This document shows, piece after piece, positions 1-11,424 of a DNA stretch of 64,000 bases (positions within the stretch are counted from its first letter, which is position 1; every line of letters begins with the position of its first letter). The notes under the pieces were generated by a model. That model saw only the letters and a program-made list of their open reading frames with translations, made no database searches and was not told where the DNA came from. Source of the stretch: Suillus spraguei (taxonomy: Eukaryota > Basidiomycota > Agaricomycetes > Boletales > Suillaceae); contig JABCPU010000021.1 in the NCBI GenBank assembly GCA_016800925.1, positions 1 to 64,000 of the forward strand. The letters are read 5' to 3'. Position numbers and translations under genes: made by a program.

Positions 1-2300
1 ACATTTGGGGTTCTCACTGCACTTTACATTGCCAGAATTCAGGATTCGGTCTCAGTTCTTGGTACTTGACACTCGGTGAACTGTATAAGGAAATAGAAAT
101 TTTACATACAGATTTTGCGAGTTTCAAGTTTCAAGTTTTCGGGTTCGGGTTGGCACTCGGCACTTGTTACATTGCCAGAATTCAGGATTGGGTCCAGTTC
201 TTGGTACTTGACACTCAGTGAACTGTGTAAGGAAATAAATTTACATATACATTTTGCAGTTTCAAATTTCAAGTTTGAAGTGTAAGTTTCGGGTTCGGGG
301 GGGTTCCAGCACTCGGCACTTGTTACACTGCCAGGAATTCGGGATTTGGGTCCCGGGTCTTGGTACTTGACACTCAGTGAACTGTGTAAGGAAATAGAAA
401 ATTTTACATGATACAGATTTTTGCAAGTTTCAATTTTGAAGTTTGAAGTGTGAAGTTTCGGGGTTCGGGGGTCAGGTTCCGGCACTCGGCACTTGTTACA
501 CTGCCAGGAATTCGGGATCGGGTCCCGGTCTTGGTACTTGACACGGTGAACTGTGCAAGGAAATAGAAAATTTACATGATACAGATTTTTGCAAGTTTCA
601 ATTTTGAAGTTTGAAGTGTGAAGTTTCGGGTTCGGGGGTCAGGTTCCGGCACTGGCACTTGTTACACTGCCAGGAATTGGGATTCGTGTCCCGGGTCTTG
701 GTACTTGACACTCGGTGAACTGTGCAAGGAAATAGAAAATTTACATGATACAGATTTTTGCAAGTTTCAATTTTGAATTTTGAAGTTTGAAGTTGAAGTT
801 TCGGTTCGGGGTCAGGTTCCGGCACTCGGCACTTGTTACACTGCCAGGAATTCGGGATTCGGGTCCCGGTCTTGGTACTTGACACTCGGTGAACTGTGCA
901 AGGAAATAGAAAATTTACATGATACAGATTTTGCAAGTTTCAATTTTGAAGTTTGAAGTTTGAAGTTGAAGTTTCGGGTTCGGGGGTGTTCCGGCACTCG
1001 GCACTTGTTACACTGCCAGGAATTCGGGATTCCCGGGTCTTGGTACTTGACACTCGGTGAACTGTGAAGGAAATAGAAAATTTACATGATACAGATTTTT
1101 GCAAGTTTCAATTTTGAATTGAAGTTTGAAGTGTGAAGTTTCGGGTTCGGGGGTCAGGTTCCGGCACTCGGCACTTGTTACACTGCCAGGAATTCGGGAT
1201 TCGGGTCCGGGTCTTGGTACTTGACACTCGGTGAACTGTGAAGGAAATAGAAAATTTACATGATACAGTTTTTGCAAGTTTCAATTTTGAAGTTTGAAGT
1301 TTGAAGTTGAAGTTTCGGGTTCGGGGTCAGGTTCCGGCACTCGGCACTTGTTACACTGCCAGGAATTCGGGATTCGGGTCCCGGGTCTTGGTACTTGACA
1401 CTCGGTGAACTGTGAAGGAAATAGAAAATTTTACATGATACAGATTTTTGCAAGTTTCAATTTTGAAGTTTGAAGTTTGAAGTTGAAGTTCGGTTGGGGG
1501 TCTTCCGGCACTCGGCACTTGTTACACTGCCAGGAATTCGGGATTCGGTCCCGGGTCTTGGTACTTGACACTCGGTGAACTGTAAGGAAATAGAAATTTT
1601 ACATGATACAGATTTTTGCAAGTTTCAATTTTGAAGTTTGAAGTGTGAAGTTTCGGGTTCGGGGTCAGGTTCCGGCACTCGGCACTTGTTACACTGCCAG
1701 GAATTCGGGATTCGGGTCCCGGTCTTGGTACTTGACACTCGGTGAACTGTAAGGAAAATAAAATTTACATGATACAGATTTTTGCAAGTTTCAATTTTGA
1801 AGTTTGAAGTGTGAAGTTTCGGGTTCGGGGTCAGGTTCCGGCACTGGCACTTGTTACACTGCCAGGAATTCGGGATTCGGTCCCGGGTCTTGGTACTTGA
1901 CACTCGGTGAACTTTGCAAGGAAATAGAAATTTACATGATACAGATTTTGCAAGTTTCAATTTTGAAGTTTGAAGTGTGAAGTTTCGGGTTCGGGGTCAG
2001 GTTCCGGCACTCGGCACTTGTTACACTGCCAGGAATTCAGGATGGTCCCGGTCTTGGTACTTGACACTCTGAACTGTAAGAAATAGACATTTTACATGAT
2101 ACACATTTTGTGATTCCAAGTTCCAAGTTTTAAGTTTCGAGGTTCTGGTTCGGGTTCCGGCACTTGGCACTTGTTACATTGCCAAGGATTCATGATTCGG
2201 GTCCTGGTCTTGGTACTTGACACTCGGTGAACTGTGTAGGAAATAGGCATTTTACATATACATTTTTGCAAGTTTCAAGTTTTGAGTTTTGAGTTTCAGC
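1..2300. repeat. Tandem satellite array, ~14 units of ~165 bp
   Basis: The word ttggtacttgacac or a close variant recurs near 60, 201, 360, 531, 698, 872, 1040, 1214, 1388, 1559, 1725, 1890, 2054 and 2210, a spacing of 141-174 bases. Every unit also carries ggcacttgttac, aggaaatagaa and a run of ttgaagtttgaag words. Central units are most alike; the first two and last two are more diverged. The array continues off the left edge. Minus-strand open frames across it are periodic and lack any domain, so I treat it as non-coding. Confidence 0.95.
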
Positions 2301-3165
2301 TTTTATTGCCTCACATTTTTCTGAGCCCAAGTGCCAAATCCTGAGTGCGAACCCCAGTAGTCCACAATTTTGGGGTTCGGCACTTGGGATTCAGCACTCA
2401 GACTCAGACAAATGTCAGGCAATCAAAAAGATTGATTCACACATTTTTGGTAGATATCTTTTTGTCTCGAATCTGTTTACGGCCATGCAAAACCAGAGGC
2501 TACTCAGATGTTCCAGCTTTGCATGGGTCTCACTGGAGTGTCATAACTAAATCATAAGGGCTTGGCCTCCGCTCGTGCGCTGTGCCCCTTATACAAGTAT
2601 GTGCCCCTAATTTTGCATGAAGTCTGAGGGGAGTTCCAGTGAATCCAGAGGGGAACTCCGGAGAACTCTGGCTAGACTGCTCAATAGTGCGCCGACGACT
2701 ACTGGAGGATCATGGCAACCACGCAGGAACTATTTCCGGAGGACAGGAAATACAGGTAAGACTACTGGGTTAAGTCCCAAGTAGAATGGAATGGAGGATG
2801 GACTGCCAGACAAAGTCCAGGGCAAGATAGGAGGGAAGCTCCAGGGGGAAAGATGATCCACAGGATGTCAAGGGTAGGACAGGTCCGGAGGTCCGGAGAT
2901 AGGAGGTCCGGAGATAGGAGGTCTGGAAAGGGAGTGGAGGAGTGTAGGAGTGGAGGACCAGAGAAGTGAAGCTCCATGGATCCAAGGGGAAGTATTTAGG
3001 ACATTGATGAGGATCGGAAGTCTCAATGTCAGAGGAGGGAAAGTCCGGACATAGTGGTGGGTGAGCTGTGCTCAGGGGGCTAGGATATGCATAGGGTTAG
3101 CAAGCTAGCTGCAGAGGTCTGAAGGTCCAGTCAGATGATATACAACTACCTCAGCTCCGCCATGT
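2301..3165. other. No gene seen; LTR scraps and short direct repeats
   Basis: An imperfect inverted repeat lies at about 2319-2408, related to satellite words. Positions 2552-2620 resemble the family A LTR interior (compare 44281-44340), so this is probably an LTR scrap. A 15-base word, gtccggagataggag, is repeated directly at 2891-2920. I see no coding features. Confidence 0.5.
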
Positions 3166-3169
3166 CTAC

Positions 3170-3560
3170 AATTATCATACACATGGGCCCACCCGTCTAT
3201 ATTTTATACCACCTCGGCCCAACCGTCTAATACAATATTTTATATAACACTCTCGGCCCAACCATCTAATATGTGTCTGGGCCCACCCATGTATGTGATA
3301 ACAAGTACCCTTCACATACCTGTCTACCTGATACACATCTACCTTGGTACACCCATCTACATAATATCTAACTACCTCGGCCCATCCGTCTACGGATATT
3401 CATATACATCGGCCCACTCATCTACTCTACATATTCCTTGCATGGGCCCACCCGCCGTCATCGGGGAATAATATTCCTCCCGGCCCATCCGTCATCAACG
3501 AGGATATTTCTACCATGGGCCCATGGTCCGCTGGCCCGTATCATACGGGATATTATGCAT
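3170..3560. repeat. Degenerate repeat built on cggcccacccgtcta
   Basis: The words gggcccacccgtcta, cggcccaaccgtcta, cggcccatccgtcta and close variants recur about every 35-50 bases, separated by AT-rich spacers. The block directly abuts the broken end of the antisense gene relic at 3607. No coding potential is recognised. Confidence 0.7.
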
Positions 3561-3606
3561 GTCTGCTCACTCGTATAATACGGAGATAGTTCACTGTAAT
3601 ATGTGA

Positions 3607-4198
3607 AGCACCAGTCTCCATTTCACCTCCGGCACCCCCAGTCTCCTCCCCAGTCCCATCCACCATCTCTTCCCCAGTCCCATCCGCCATCTCTCCTCCA
3701 TTCTCATCCGCCACCTCTTCCCCAATCTCCTCACCAGCGCCATCCTTGTCCTTCCAGCAGACGTCACAGGACTTAATCTACGAAAAGTCGAAATCAGCGG
3801 ATCCGAAGTTTTTCGGACGACTCACCATGGCATTCTTCTCAGCATCACCCCACTGGCACATCCAGCCCTTATTGACGCAACGGGAGCAGTACCCATCCTT
3901 TGCTCCAGACGCAGGAGCAGCCTTGGCCTTTGCCAACCCATTAATATCTGGATCCGGAAGAGTCCACAGCACTCACCCGAGCCTCAATCAGTGCTCTCCG
4001 CCTCTTCTCCTCCATTTCCCTCCGGATCTCAGCCAACTCAATCTGCTTCAACTCCTCCTGCCTTTTCCGCTCCTCTGCCTCTTTCCGCTTCCGCTCCGCC
4101 TCAGCTTCCGCTGCAGCCTTAGCAGCCGCCAGTTGCTGCTCCAGATCCGCCACAAGGTCAGCAGCAGACTTAGGGGCATCGGATTTCTTTCCAGACAT
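3607..4198 (-). pseudogene. Antisense Zn2Cys6-like gene of LTR family A, copy 1 (internal deletion)
   Basis: This is the homologue of the gene at 45665-46642. The start is the ATG at 4198. Exon 1 encodes an Ala/Glu/Lys/Arg-rich coiled coil. Intron 1 (3928-3976) and intron 2 (3778-3825) both begin GTGAG and end AG. Removing them joins the frame through the first cysteine group (C-x2-C-x6-C) to the second pair of cysteines. Just after that pair, a deletion joins the region to a Gly/Glu-rich C-terminus, so the sixth cysteine is lost. Similarity stops at 3607 without a stop codon. The gene runs opposite to the adjacent LTR, whose TATA and polypurine tract read on the plus strand. Function is unknown. 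Confidence 0.7.
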
Positions 4199-4381
4199 GT
4201 TTGGAGACAAGTTTTGTTAACAAGGATATGAAGTGGGGGTAGGAATCATTTCGGACGTCTGACGTCCGTATATCTGTTGGATTACAGACTCAGCACTACA
4301 ACCATCAAACTTCCCCATCGTCTCACATTAATCTTGTCCGATCCAGATCAACGCTTCTTGTGCCTCAGGGGTTCGGCCCTA

Positions 4382-4395
4382 AGGGGGAATACTGT
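4382..4395 (+). promoter_or_regulatory. Polypurine tract of LTR family A
   Basis: The sequence ctaagggggaatac lies directly before the LTR start TGTCATATACC. A purine run abutting the 3' LTR primes plus-strand DNA synthesis in LTR retroelements, so it orients this element on the plus strand. The same run is found at the other family A copy (45470-45483, minus strand). Confidence 0.65.
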
Positions 4396-5160
4396 CATAT
4401 ACCATACTTCTAATCTCAGATCTGACCATATCCGTCCAGATCCAATCGTTTCCATATCCGTCCGGTCCACAGATCTTGTCCGGACCACCCATCCGAATGT
4501 ACTCACTTCTCGCACCTTAACTCCCTTGTGTACATCTGCGTCTATCTCCTTTCGTCATTTCTCCTGCTACCGGTACTCCGGCTGTTTATATTTCCATCCT
4601 GTGTTACTGATCCGTTTCCTGTGTTCATTTCCGATTCATGCTTACTGATCCGCTGTGCATTAACTAATAGACTTCCGCTACACTTCATACATAGCTCTCG
4701 GTCCCGGACTTGCTGATTATCCGTCTTAGATACTTACAGTATATAAACCACTTGTAGATCTCCGTAGAACCTTAGTTCGAATATCATCTTAGATTCTACT
4801 CATTCTGCCTCCTCCGGACTTAAGCCACTCTCCGCTTTAAGTCACCTTCCGAGACTTAGGATTGATTCCTATAGTCTATACCTCCGACTCTATCTTCGAT
4901 AGTCCATCTCTGTTAGTTTCTAGTTAGGAACTCGTTCCGAAACTAGCCTTAATCTCTGTCCTCTCCTTACGTTCCGGATAACCTTCGGACGTATCATATC
5001 CGACACCCTCGGACACCCGGATCCGTCACGCAACTCCTTCCAGGTCTTCAGACGAATAACTCCTCCCTGAAATAAGGGGCATTACTCGAGAAAGGGGCAC
5101 AGTTTACGAACTGAGGCCAAAGCCCTTCGGATCTCTCTACCCTTGAGTACAGTCTTAACA
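4396..5160 (+). repeat. 3' LTR of family A, copy 1
   Basis: This 765-bp sequence begins TGTCATATACC and ends AGTCTTAACA. It is similar to 45469-44245 and to the solo LTR at 59593-61305. A TATA box (tatataaa, about 4741-4748) reads on the plus strand. The right end falls inside the protease region of the family B element on the minus strand, so this element inserted into it. The 5' half and 5' LTR are absent, so no target duplication can be scored. Confidence 0.85.
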
Positions 5161-5500
5161 TGATGTTGAATTTTCCATACATGGTTCGTTCATCAATCTT
5201 GACCACCAGAAGACAGTAATGTGTGATCGGTCCTCCTTTTATAAGGTTCCATCTGCCGTTGTAACTCGAAATGGGTTTTTTGAGTTTTCGTCGGTTGATT
5301 TGATGGAGTTTCACAAACTCCTCAGAGATGAATGTTCCTGCTGCTCCTGAATCGATAACAGCGGTAGTGTCGACGGATTTTAACGAGTACGCGAGTGGAG
5401 GGTGATAGGGACACGAAGTTCTTTTCTTTCACCTACAGCACGTACAAGTCTTAGTAATACATTGGGAGAAACATACGTCGAGTCTTTGTTTCTCCAAGTC
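5161..5500 (-). pseudogene. Family B chromovirus protease fragment
   Basis: On the minus strand the sequence encodes the part of the retropepsin region matching 53200-53450 of the full-length element, including the flap-side segment after the DSGAAG active site. It breaks at 5160 where the family A LTR begins. The rest of pol is missing from the window, so the insertion was followed by deletion or rearrangement. It is not functional. Confidence 0.75.
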
Positions 5501-5521
5501 AAAAATCCTGCACAATCCGCC

Positions 5522-5767
5522 TTACAGTTTCTTCGTCTTCTTCTTTGACTTTGGTTTGTCGGAGCGGGTCTTCTTCTTTCTATCAGGACAATTATGAATG
5601 TGATGTCCTGTCTTCTTGCATCCGAAGCATTGTCCCTTCTTCATGCATTCAGATCTTTCCGTGTCGGAGATTCGATCTACGACCATTGCATTGGAATCAC
5701 GGTTCGGAATGTACCGTGCATTTCCATAGTTTTTCTTCTTCTGTTGTGGAGCATGTCGCGTCCTCAT
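5522..5767 (-). CDS. Family B nucleocapsid-like CCHC protein (partial)
   Basis: An 81-residue basic frame contains one retroviral zinc knuckle, C-x2-C-x4-H-x4-C (CFGCKKTGHHIHNC), followed by a Lys/Arg-rich tail. Such knuckles bind element RNA during packaging. Its ATG overlaps the gag stop codon as ATGA (5764-5767). The full-length element has the same protein at 52835-53110. It probably continues in frame or by shift into the protease, which is broken here. Confidence 0.75.
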   Translation of the reverse strand: MRTRHAPQQKKKNYGNARYIPNRDSNAMVVDRISDTERSECMKKGQCFGCKKTGHHIHNCPDRKKKTRSDKPKSKKKTKKL

Positions 5768-6327
5768 GGCTTGAAGCGATGATAGGAGTTGTCAATGGAA
5801 ACGCATTGCAGCACAATGTCTCGAAATACTTCGGAGACATCTCCTAGTGCGAAAAGCTTTGTAAGGATACCCCAACTCAGGCCATCTTGGAAGAATTGGA
5901 TCTTCATTGCATTATCGGTGATATGAGCTTTGGCTGCAAGTGCCTCGAAATCAGCGATATAAGTGTGAAGATCTCCAGTTCCTTGCTTAAGGTCCCTGAG
6001 TTTCGTAAGTGTGGTTCCTTTAGTATCCACCGGTTCGAAGGCTTCTTTGAAACTTTTCATAAAATCTACCATTGTCCCATTACCAACTTTTTGTCCAGAG
6101 GTGTCGGTCGATTGAGCGTGATCAAGGAATTGCTCTTTCCAGGATTTGGCATTCTTTTCGGTCATGAAGGATGTTATGAAAATGATCTTCTGTTTGTCGG
6201 TGGTGTAAAGCTTTTCGTTGATGTCAAAGTGCAAGTTGCACGACTGGATAAACTCGCGAGAGTTATCGCGATCTCCATCAAAACCTTTTGGTTGACCGAT
6301 CTTGTATTCAAATTCTTTGGTCACCAT
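5764..6327 (-). CDS. Family B gag capsid-like protein
   Basis: The frame is 187 residues with an ATG start just after a short leader. It is closely similar to 52274-52831 and is intact where that copy has a TGA: codon CGA (Arg) lies here at the equivalent position near 5822. The sequence has the features of a Ty3/gypsy capsid: a helical, charged middle with a DLHTYIADFEAL segment typical of retrotransposon gag. It would form the particle that packages element RNA. Because pol is missing, the copy cannot move alone. Confidence 0.8.
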   Translation of the reverse strand: MVTKEFEYKIGQPKGFDGDRDNSREFIQSCNLHFDINEKLYTTDKQKIIFITSFMTEKNAKSWKEQFLDHAQSTDTSGQKVGNGTMVDFMKSFKEAFEPVDTKGTTLTKLRDLKQGTGDLHTYIADFEALAAKAHITDNAMKIQFFQDGLSWGILTKLFALGDVSEVFRDIVLQCVSIDNSYHRFKP

Positions 6328-6536
6328 GTTTGATGATTCTTCTGATGAGTTATACTTTCTCGGTGCCTACACGCGCTGTCTTGCTGTCCGTTAGGGCTTG
6401 TCTTCTGTCAGAGGGCTTCTCTTGACAATCTGCTCAGCATACGCGTACGCTAGTCTGTTTGATCTGAGTGATCAAGGTTCGGGGTCGAAGACTAGATAGT
6501 CGACGATCAAGTAGACTTTAATCTTTTGTTACAAAC
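6328..6536 (-). other. Leader and primer-binding site of family B copy
   Basis: The sequence between gag and the 5' LTR is non-coding. Plus-strand 6525-6535 (minus strand aagattaaagt) is the primer-binding site. It is complementary to the predicted 5' end of the element RNA inside the LTR, as in the full-length copy. Confidence 0.6.
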
Positions 6537-7002
6537 TGGGGTGGCGTCACCAGCGACAGTGAAAAGACACAGACGGTCTGCTGGGAAGTTCTTACAATGT
6601 CCAAAGGAGGACAAGGTGAAAGTACAAGGAACGCGTTCCGAGTACGATCAAGGGTTCAGCCTCGAAGACAAGTCTAAGAGGTATCCGCGAGAATAGAGAC
6701 TAAGGCTAAGGAGTGCTTAGACTTAGAGACGATTCAAGACGACTTAGGTTGGAGGCCTAAGCGAAGGAGATTCCAGGTAAAACCCAGTAAGATTAAAGTA
6801 GGGAAACTACTACAAGTACACTGTGCTTAAATAGGCCAAGATGTGCGCACAGACCAAGTAACCGTGAGAACGTAACTGCATATCCTAACAAGGAAGGCAT
6901 GTGTTGTACAGATGCGTTGAGCATATGAGTCAAAGTCATGTGACATGATATACAAGTAAGGAAACAGAGGGAAAATGAATAGGGGCACGTACAATTGTAA
7001 CA
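6537..7002 (-). repeat. 5' LTR of family B chromovirus fragment
   Basis: The sequence is 466 bp, TGTTACAATTG to TGTAACA on the minus strand, and similar along its length to the LTRs at 51600-52074 and 58740-59214. The TATA-like tatttaa and the self-priming sequence actttaatctt are conserved. It abuts a Helitron splice acceptor at 7020, so the element landed in a Helitron intron. Confidence 0.9.
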
Positions 7003-7020
7003 ATGCTTATTCATTTCCAG

Positions 7021-10000
7021 CCAGGCACAGATGGTCGAAGATATAATCTTCCCACTGCCAATGATATTGCTGGAATTCTTCCTGGAGACAGATCCGAGGA
7101 GGTGCGTCATGCATGCGACATTATTGTATATTATCAAGGCGGTCCGCTTCGGCGCATAAGTCAACTTAGCCATGCATACGCCTGTCTTCATTATGTCGCT
7201 CTCTTTCCTAAGGGAGAGGATGGCTGGGACCTCTACATTGATATGATCGTTCCTGTGGGTGGGCGTGCACGTGCAAAAAAAGTGACTCAGCTGCTGTATT
7301 ACGCCTTTCGACTTCATCCCCGCCCCCCTCGCCTGGATCACAATAACATCTTTCGTGGTGGAAGGCTGTTCCAGCAGTATGTGGTTGATGCTTGGGCATC
7401 AATCGAGCAGAGCAGACTCAACTGGATAAGAAACAATCAGAAGAAGCTCAGGGCTGACTGCTACCGAGGGCTGACAGATAATGTTTTCAATGATGGAGTG
7501 GGCAATTTAGCTGAGACAGGTCGTTCCATAATCCTTCCCTCCTCTCATAATGGAAGCCCTCGGTATATGCAGCAGCTGCTGCAGGACTCTCTGGCCATCT
7601 GCCGTGCCTGCAAGAAGCCCGATCTTTTCCTGATGATGACTGCCAATGGAAGCTGACCTGAGATTACTGAGAATCTCCTTCCAGGTAAAGAGACATATTT
7701 TGATGCATTATTATGACATGATCCTGACGAGTTTTCTTATGTAGGTCAGAGTGCTGTGGACCGTCCAGACTTGGTTGCTCGCATATTTTACCAGAAGCAG
7801 AAGGCTCTCTTGAAGAAGGTTCGCGATGGCTACTACGGCAAGGTTGCGGGATTGGTGTACACCATTGAATATCAGAAGTGTGGCCTGCCTCACATGCACC
7901 TTCTCATCTTCCTGGATCCAGATCACAAGATTCGCACTGTGGAACAGATCGACTCCTTCATCTCCACCCAAATCCCTGACAGAAATGTCCATCCACAACT
8001 CTATGAGGCTGTACAAAAATACATGCTCCATGGCCCCTGCACTACGCAGCGTTGCTTGGAGAATGGAAAGTGCAAGAAGTGCTATCCAAAGTCTTTCACT
8101 CCCCAGACATTGATGAAGGAGGACGGCTATCCAGAGTATGCCAGGCCAGACAATGGTCACACCATCCAAAAAAATGATGACATCTTCACCAACAAAGATG
8201 TCGTTCCCCACCCCCCGCAACTGCTGGTAGAATTCAACTGCCACATCAATCTCGAAGTCTGTGCTTCTATCAAGTCGGTCAAATACATCCACAAGTACAT
8301 CTACAAGGGAAATGACCATGCCACATTGGAGATGACAGGACCGGTGGATGAGGTCAAAACCTATCTTGACTCCAGATACATCAGCTCCACTGAGGCCGCA
8401 TGGCACATCTTTGAGTTTGGAATGCACCTTGAATGGCCCTCTGTCTATCACTTGCCGGTCCACCTCCCAGATGAACACATGGTGTTTTATGATCCTGAGG
8501 ATAATGCACAGGATGTTCTTGAGCGCGCAGCAACCAAGGAGACTTGCCTCACTGGATGGTTCAAGGCTAACTCCAATAATGTCTTGGTGGCTGCTGGAGC
8601 CCACGACCACCTCTACCAGGACTTCCCCTCAAGATTCGTATGGAACAAGACGGCATGGAAGATACGCCAACGCGGAATAGCGATTGGAAGGATGTACTCT
8701 GCTGCACCCGGCTCCGGAGAGCGCTTCTACCTGAGATTGCTTTTGACTGTAGTAAAAGGTATGGTCCTGACGTCAATTTTTATGAATAAAACTTACCATG
8801 TCTTCAAGGGGCCACCTCCTATGAGAACCTTCGGACAGTTGATGGTGTTTTATGCGACACTTTCAAGGAGGCATGTCGGCGCAGGGGTCTGCTTAAGGAT
8901 GATAATGAATGGATCCAGTGCTTGCAGGACGCCTCTCATATGAGCACTGGACATGGCATGCGCAACCTCTTTGCCATCATCCTCATACACTGCAACCCTA
9001 TAGACCCCAGTGATCTTTGGAACCACTTCAAGGAGAATCTCTGCGATGATCTGCGCCACCGCCTATCACACGTCCCATTCAGCATCCCCGACCCTACAGA
9101 TGAAGAGGTTCATAACTATGGTCTCTATCTCATTGATGGCATGCTCTGCAAAAATGGAAAGTCTTTGCAAGCGATCCCTCAGATGCCTGTACCTCAAATG
9201 GCAGCAAGATGGGGGGCCATGCAGGGAAATCAGCTCATTGCCGAGCAGCTCCAATATAACCAGGAGGAGCTCCAGCAGATGGTGAACCCAGGAGTGCTTT
9301 CTCTTAATCAGGAGCAGAGGACAGTCTTTGATGCAGTGGTCGATGATGCCATGCAACGTAATGAACAAAGACCTGGACATTCATACTTTGTCCACAGTGC
9401 AGGTGGATGTGGAAAGACATATCTCTGCAAGCTCATTGCTTCAAAGCTCCGTGCTGAAGGCAAGATTGTCCTATGTGTGGCTTCCTCTGGAATCGCTTCT
9501 CTCCTCCTGCCAGGCGGACACACGGCTCATTCTCGATTCAAAATTCCAATTCCCATCAATGAGGACAGCTCCTGCAACATCAAGAAAGGAGATGTCATGC
9601 ATGAGCTTCTCAAGGCCACCTCCCTCATCATCTGCGATGAAATTCCTATGCTACACCATCACAATCTGGAATGCCTTGATCGCTCATTGCGCGACCTTCT
9701 GAACGTCGATGCTGATTTTGGAGGAATGATGATGCTCTTTGGAGGAGACTTCAGACAGACCCTGCCGGTGGTGCCTCATGGATCCAGGGAGCAGATAGTG
9801 GGCGCTACATTTTGCAGATCTCGCATCTGGCCAAGGCTTCGCATCTTCCACCTAAAGACAAATATGCAGCTTGGCCAAGACCCCGCCTCTGATGAATTTG
9901 CAAAGTGGCTTCTTGAGATTGGAGCTGGGAAGGGCACACATGCAGATGGAATGGTCGCCCTTCCAATTCATATGCGCTGCCCTGACAATGATATCCGCTC

Positions 10001-10745
10001 TCTCATCAATGCCCTATACTCTCCTATTCTGCTCCCTGGGCATCCTCCTGTGAATGATTCCTTCTTCCTGGAACGTACCATCCTCTCCGCAAAGAACACT
10101 GATGTGGACGAAATCAACGCCAACATTCTTGAATCATTCCCTGGAGATAAAGTGGTCTTCACCAGCGCAGACTCAATCACTGAGAAGGACTACGACTACA
10201 TCCCACCAGAGTACCTTCATACTCTCACGCCATCAGGGTTCCCTTTGCACAAATTGGAACTCAAAGTGGGTGTTCCTCTCATGTCGTTGCACAACTTGGA
10301 CCCCACCAATGGCCTCTATAACGGAACTAGGATGATCCTCCTGTCTTGCACCACGCGCGTCCTCAGGTGTTGTATTCTTAGAGATGGAGTTGATGAAGCT
10401 CATCAAGACGATCAGAACACTGTCCTAATCCCCCACATGACGCTGGATGCCACGTCTGAAGATAACCCTATCCCTTTCAAGCGTCGCCAGTTCCCCGTTT
10501 GTCTTGCATTCGCTATGACAATCAACAAGGCTCAAGGTCAAAGTGTGAAGTGGGTTGGGCTGGATTTGCAGACTCCCGTGTTCAGTCATGGACAGCTGTA
10601 TGTGGCTTTGTCTCGCTGCACTCACCCAGAGAGAGTGCATGCCATCTTTCCGGAGCATGAAGAAGGGTCAAAGACGACCAATGTGGTGTATACAGAAGTG
10701 CTGAGAGGACTTAGAGATAGAGATGATATGGAGGTTGAGGATTGA
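7021..10745 (+). pseudogene. Helitron Rep/helicase, 5'-truncated, one nonsense codon
   Basis: Helitrons are rolling-circle DNA transposons whose protein joins an HUH endonuclease to a Pif1-type helicase. Three exons remain: 7021-7684, 7745-8758 and 8809-10745, with introns 7685-7744 and 8759-8808 that keep frame. Exon 1 follows a splice acceptor and encodes the N-terminal Helitron-like domain. Exon 2 holds the HUH motif (GLPHMHLLIFL), a cysteine cluster (CKKCYP) and the two-tyrosine motif (KYIHKYIYKG). Exon 3 holds Walker A (GGCGKT), Walker B (ICDEIPM), GGDFRQTLPVV and the C-terminal NKAQGQS/ALSR helicase motifs. The faults are a TGA at 7654-7656 where Trp is expected, and loss of the N-terminus to the LTR at 7002. 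Otherwise well preserved, so fairly young. I could not identify a terminal CTRR. Confidence 0.9.
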
Positions 10746-10911
10746 TTGATGTATATTGATGTACTTTTATATAGAGGACCGAATGTATAGTGCACTTTTA
10801 GATGGTGCAGTAGATTTTAGTTTTAGTTTTCTTGAAATGCTGCTCAAAATGTACATGTCTGTTTTAAAATCCACTATGATTGCGAATAAGTTAAGGTGCA
10901 CAAAGTAGTGA

Positions 10912-11075
10912 TTATTAGGATGAAGCCAAGGCCAGAAAGCCAAAAAGAGTGCGAAGCACTCTTTTTGGCTTTCTGTGCCTTGGGCAAAAGTGAATTATTG
11001 GGATGAAGCCAAGGCCAGGAAGGCAAAAAGAGTGCGAAGCACTCTTTTTGCCTTCCTGTGCCTTGGGCAAACAGA
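10912..11075. repeat. Two ~83-bp tandem units, each a 20-bp-arm hairpin
   Basis: Unit 1 contains a perfect hairpin at 10933-10975 and unit 2 one at 11016-11058, each with a GAA loop in the core GCGAAGC. Both are embedded in repeated flanks (aggatgaagccaaggcc, tgtgccttgggcaaa). The two stems differ at two positions in each arm, and both changes preserve pairing. They lie 190-310 bases after the Helitron stop codon and could belong to its 3' end or to a separate element. Confidence 0.85.
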
Positions 11076-11100
11076 ATTATTAGGATGAAGCCTTGGCCAG

Positions 11101-11373
11101 CATCAGGAAATTCGCACATTCCTTAACGTGCCCTTATGCGGACTTATTTACACTTAACTGCCTTGGTGAAATTGAATCTACTTGTCCAAAATTTCAACGT
11201 GAATGAATTCAGAAAAAAAAAGTTGAGATATATTAATATACATGTTTTATTGTATTTCACACTCAAAAAATATAAGATATGCCAGGTGAATGATGTGAGA
11301 GAGAGCAAACAAGTTTTGAGATAAGTGAGTTAAGCTGATTAAGCACGTCAAGGAATGTGTGAATTTCCTGATG
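11101..11373. repeat. Possible MITE: 31-bp inverted repeats, ~273 bp
   Basis: Positions 11101-11131 and 11343-11373 are inverted copies matching at 29 of 31 bases, and enclose AT-rich non-coding DNA. I see no clear target-site duplication. A third GAA hairpin begins just outside the right arm. Confidence 0.55.
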
Positions 11374-11374
11374 A

Positions 11375-11424
11375 GGGAGCAAAAGGAGTGCGAAGCACTC
11401 CTTTTGCTTCCTGTGCCGAAGGCA
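11375..11424. repeat. Third GCGAAGC hairpin plus a small GAA hairpin
   Basis: Positions 11375-11411 form a 17-bp stem (one G-T pair) around GAA, diverged from the two upstream hairpins but still paired. The sequence tgtgccgaaggcaca (about 11411-11425) immediately after it is a second short GAA-loop hairpin. Confidence 0.75.

Noticed and set aside
102..1960. Several minus-strand ORFs of 65-127 codons in the satellite array
   Set aside because: They repeat with the satellite period, differ in frame between units and have no domain; they are by-products of the repeat.
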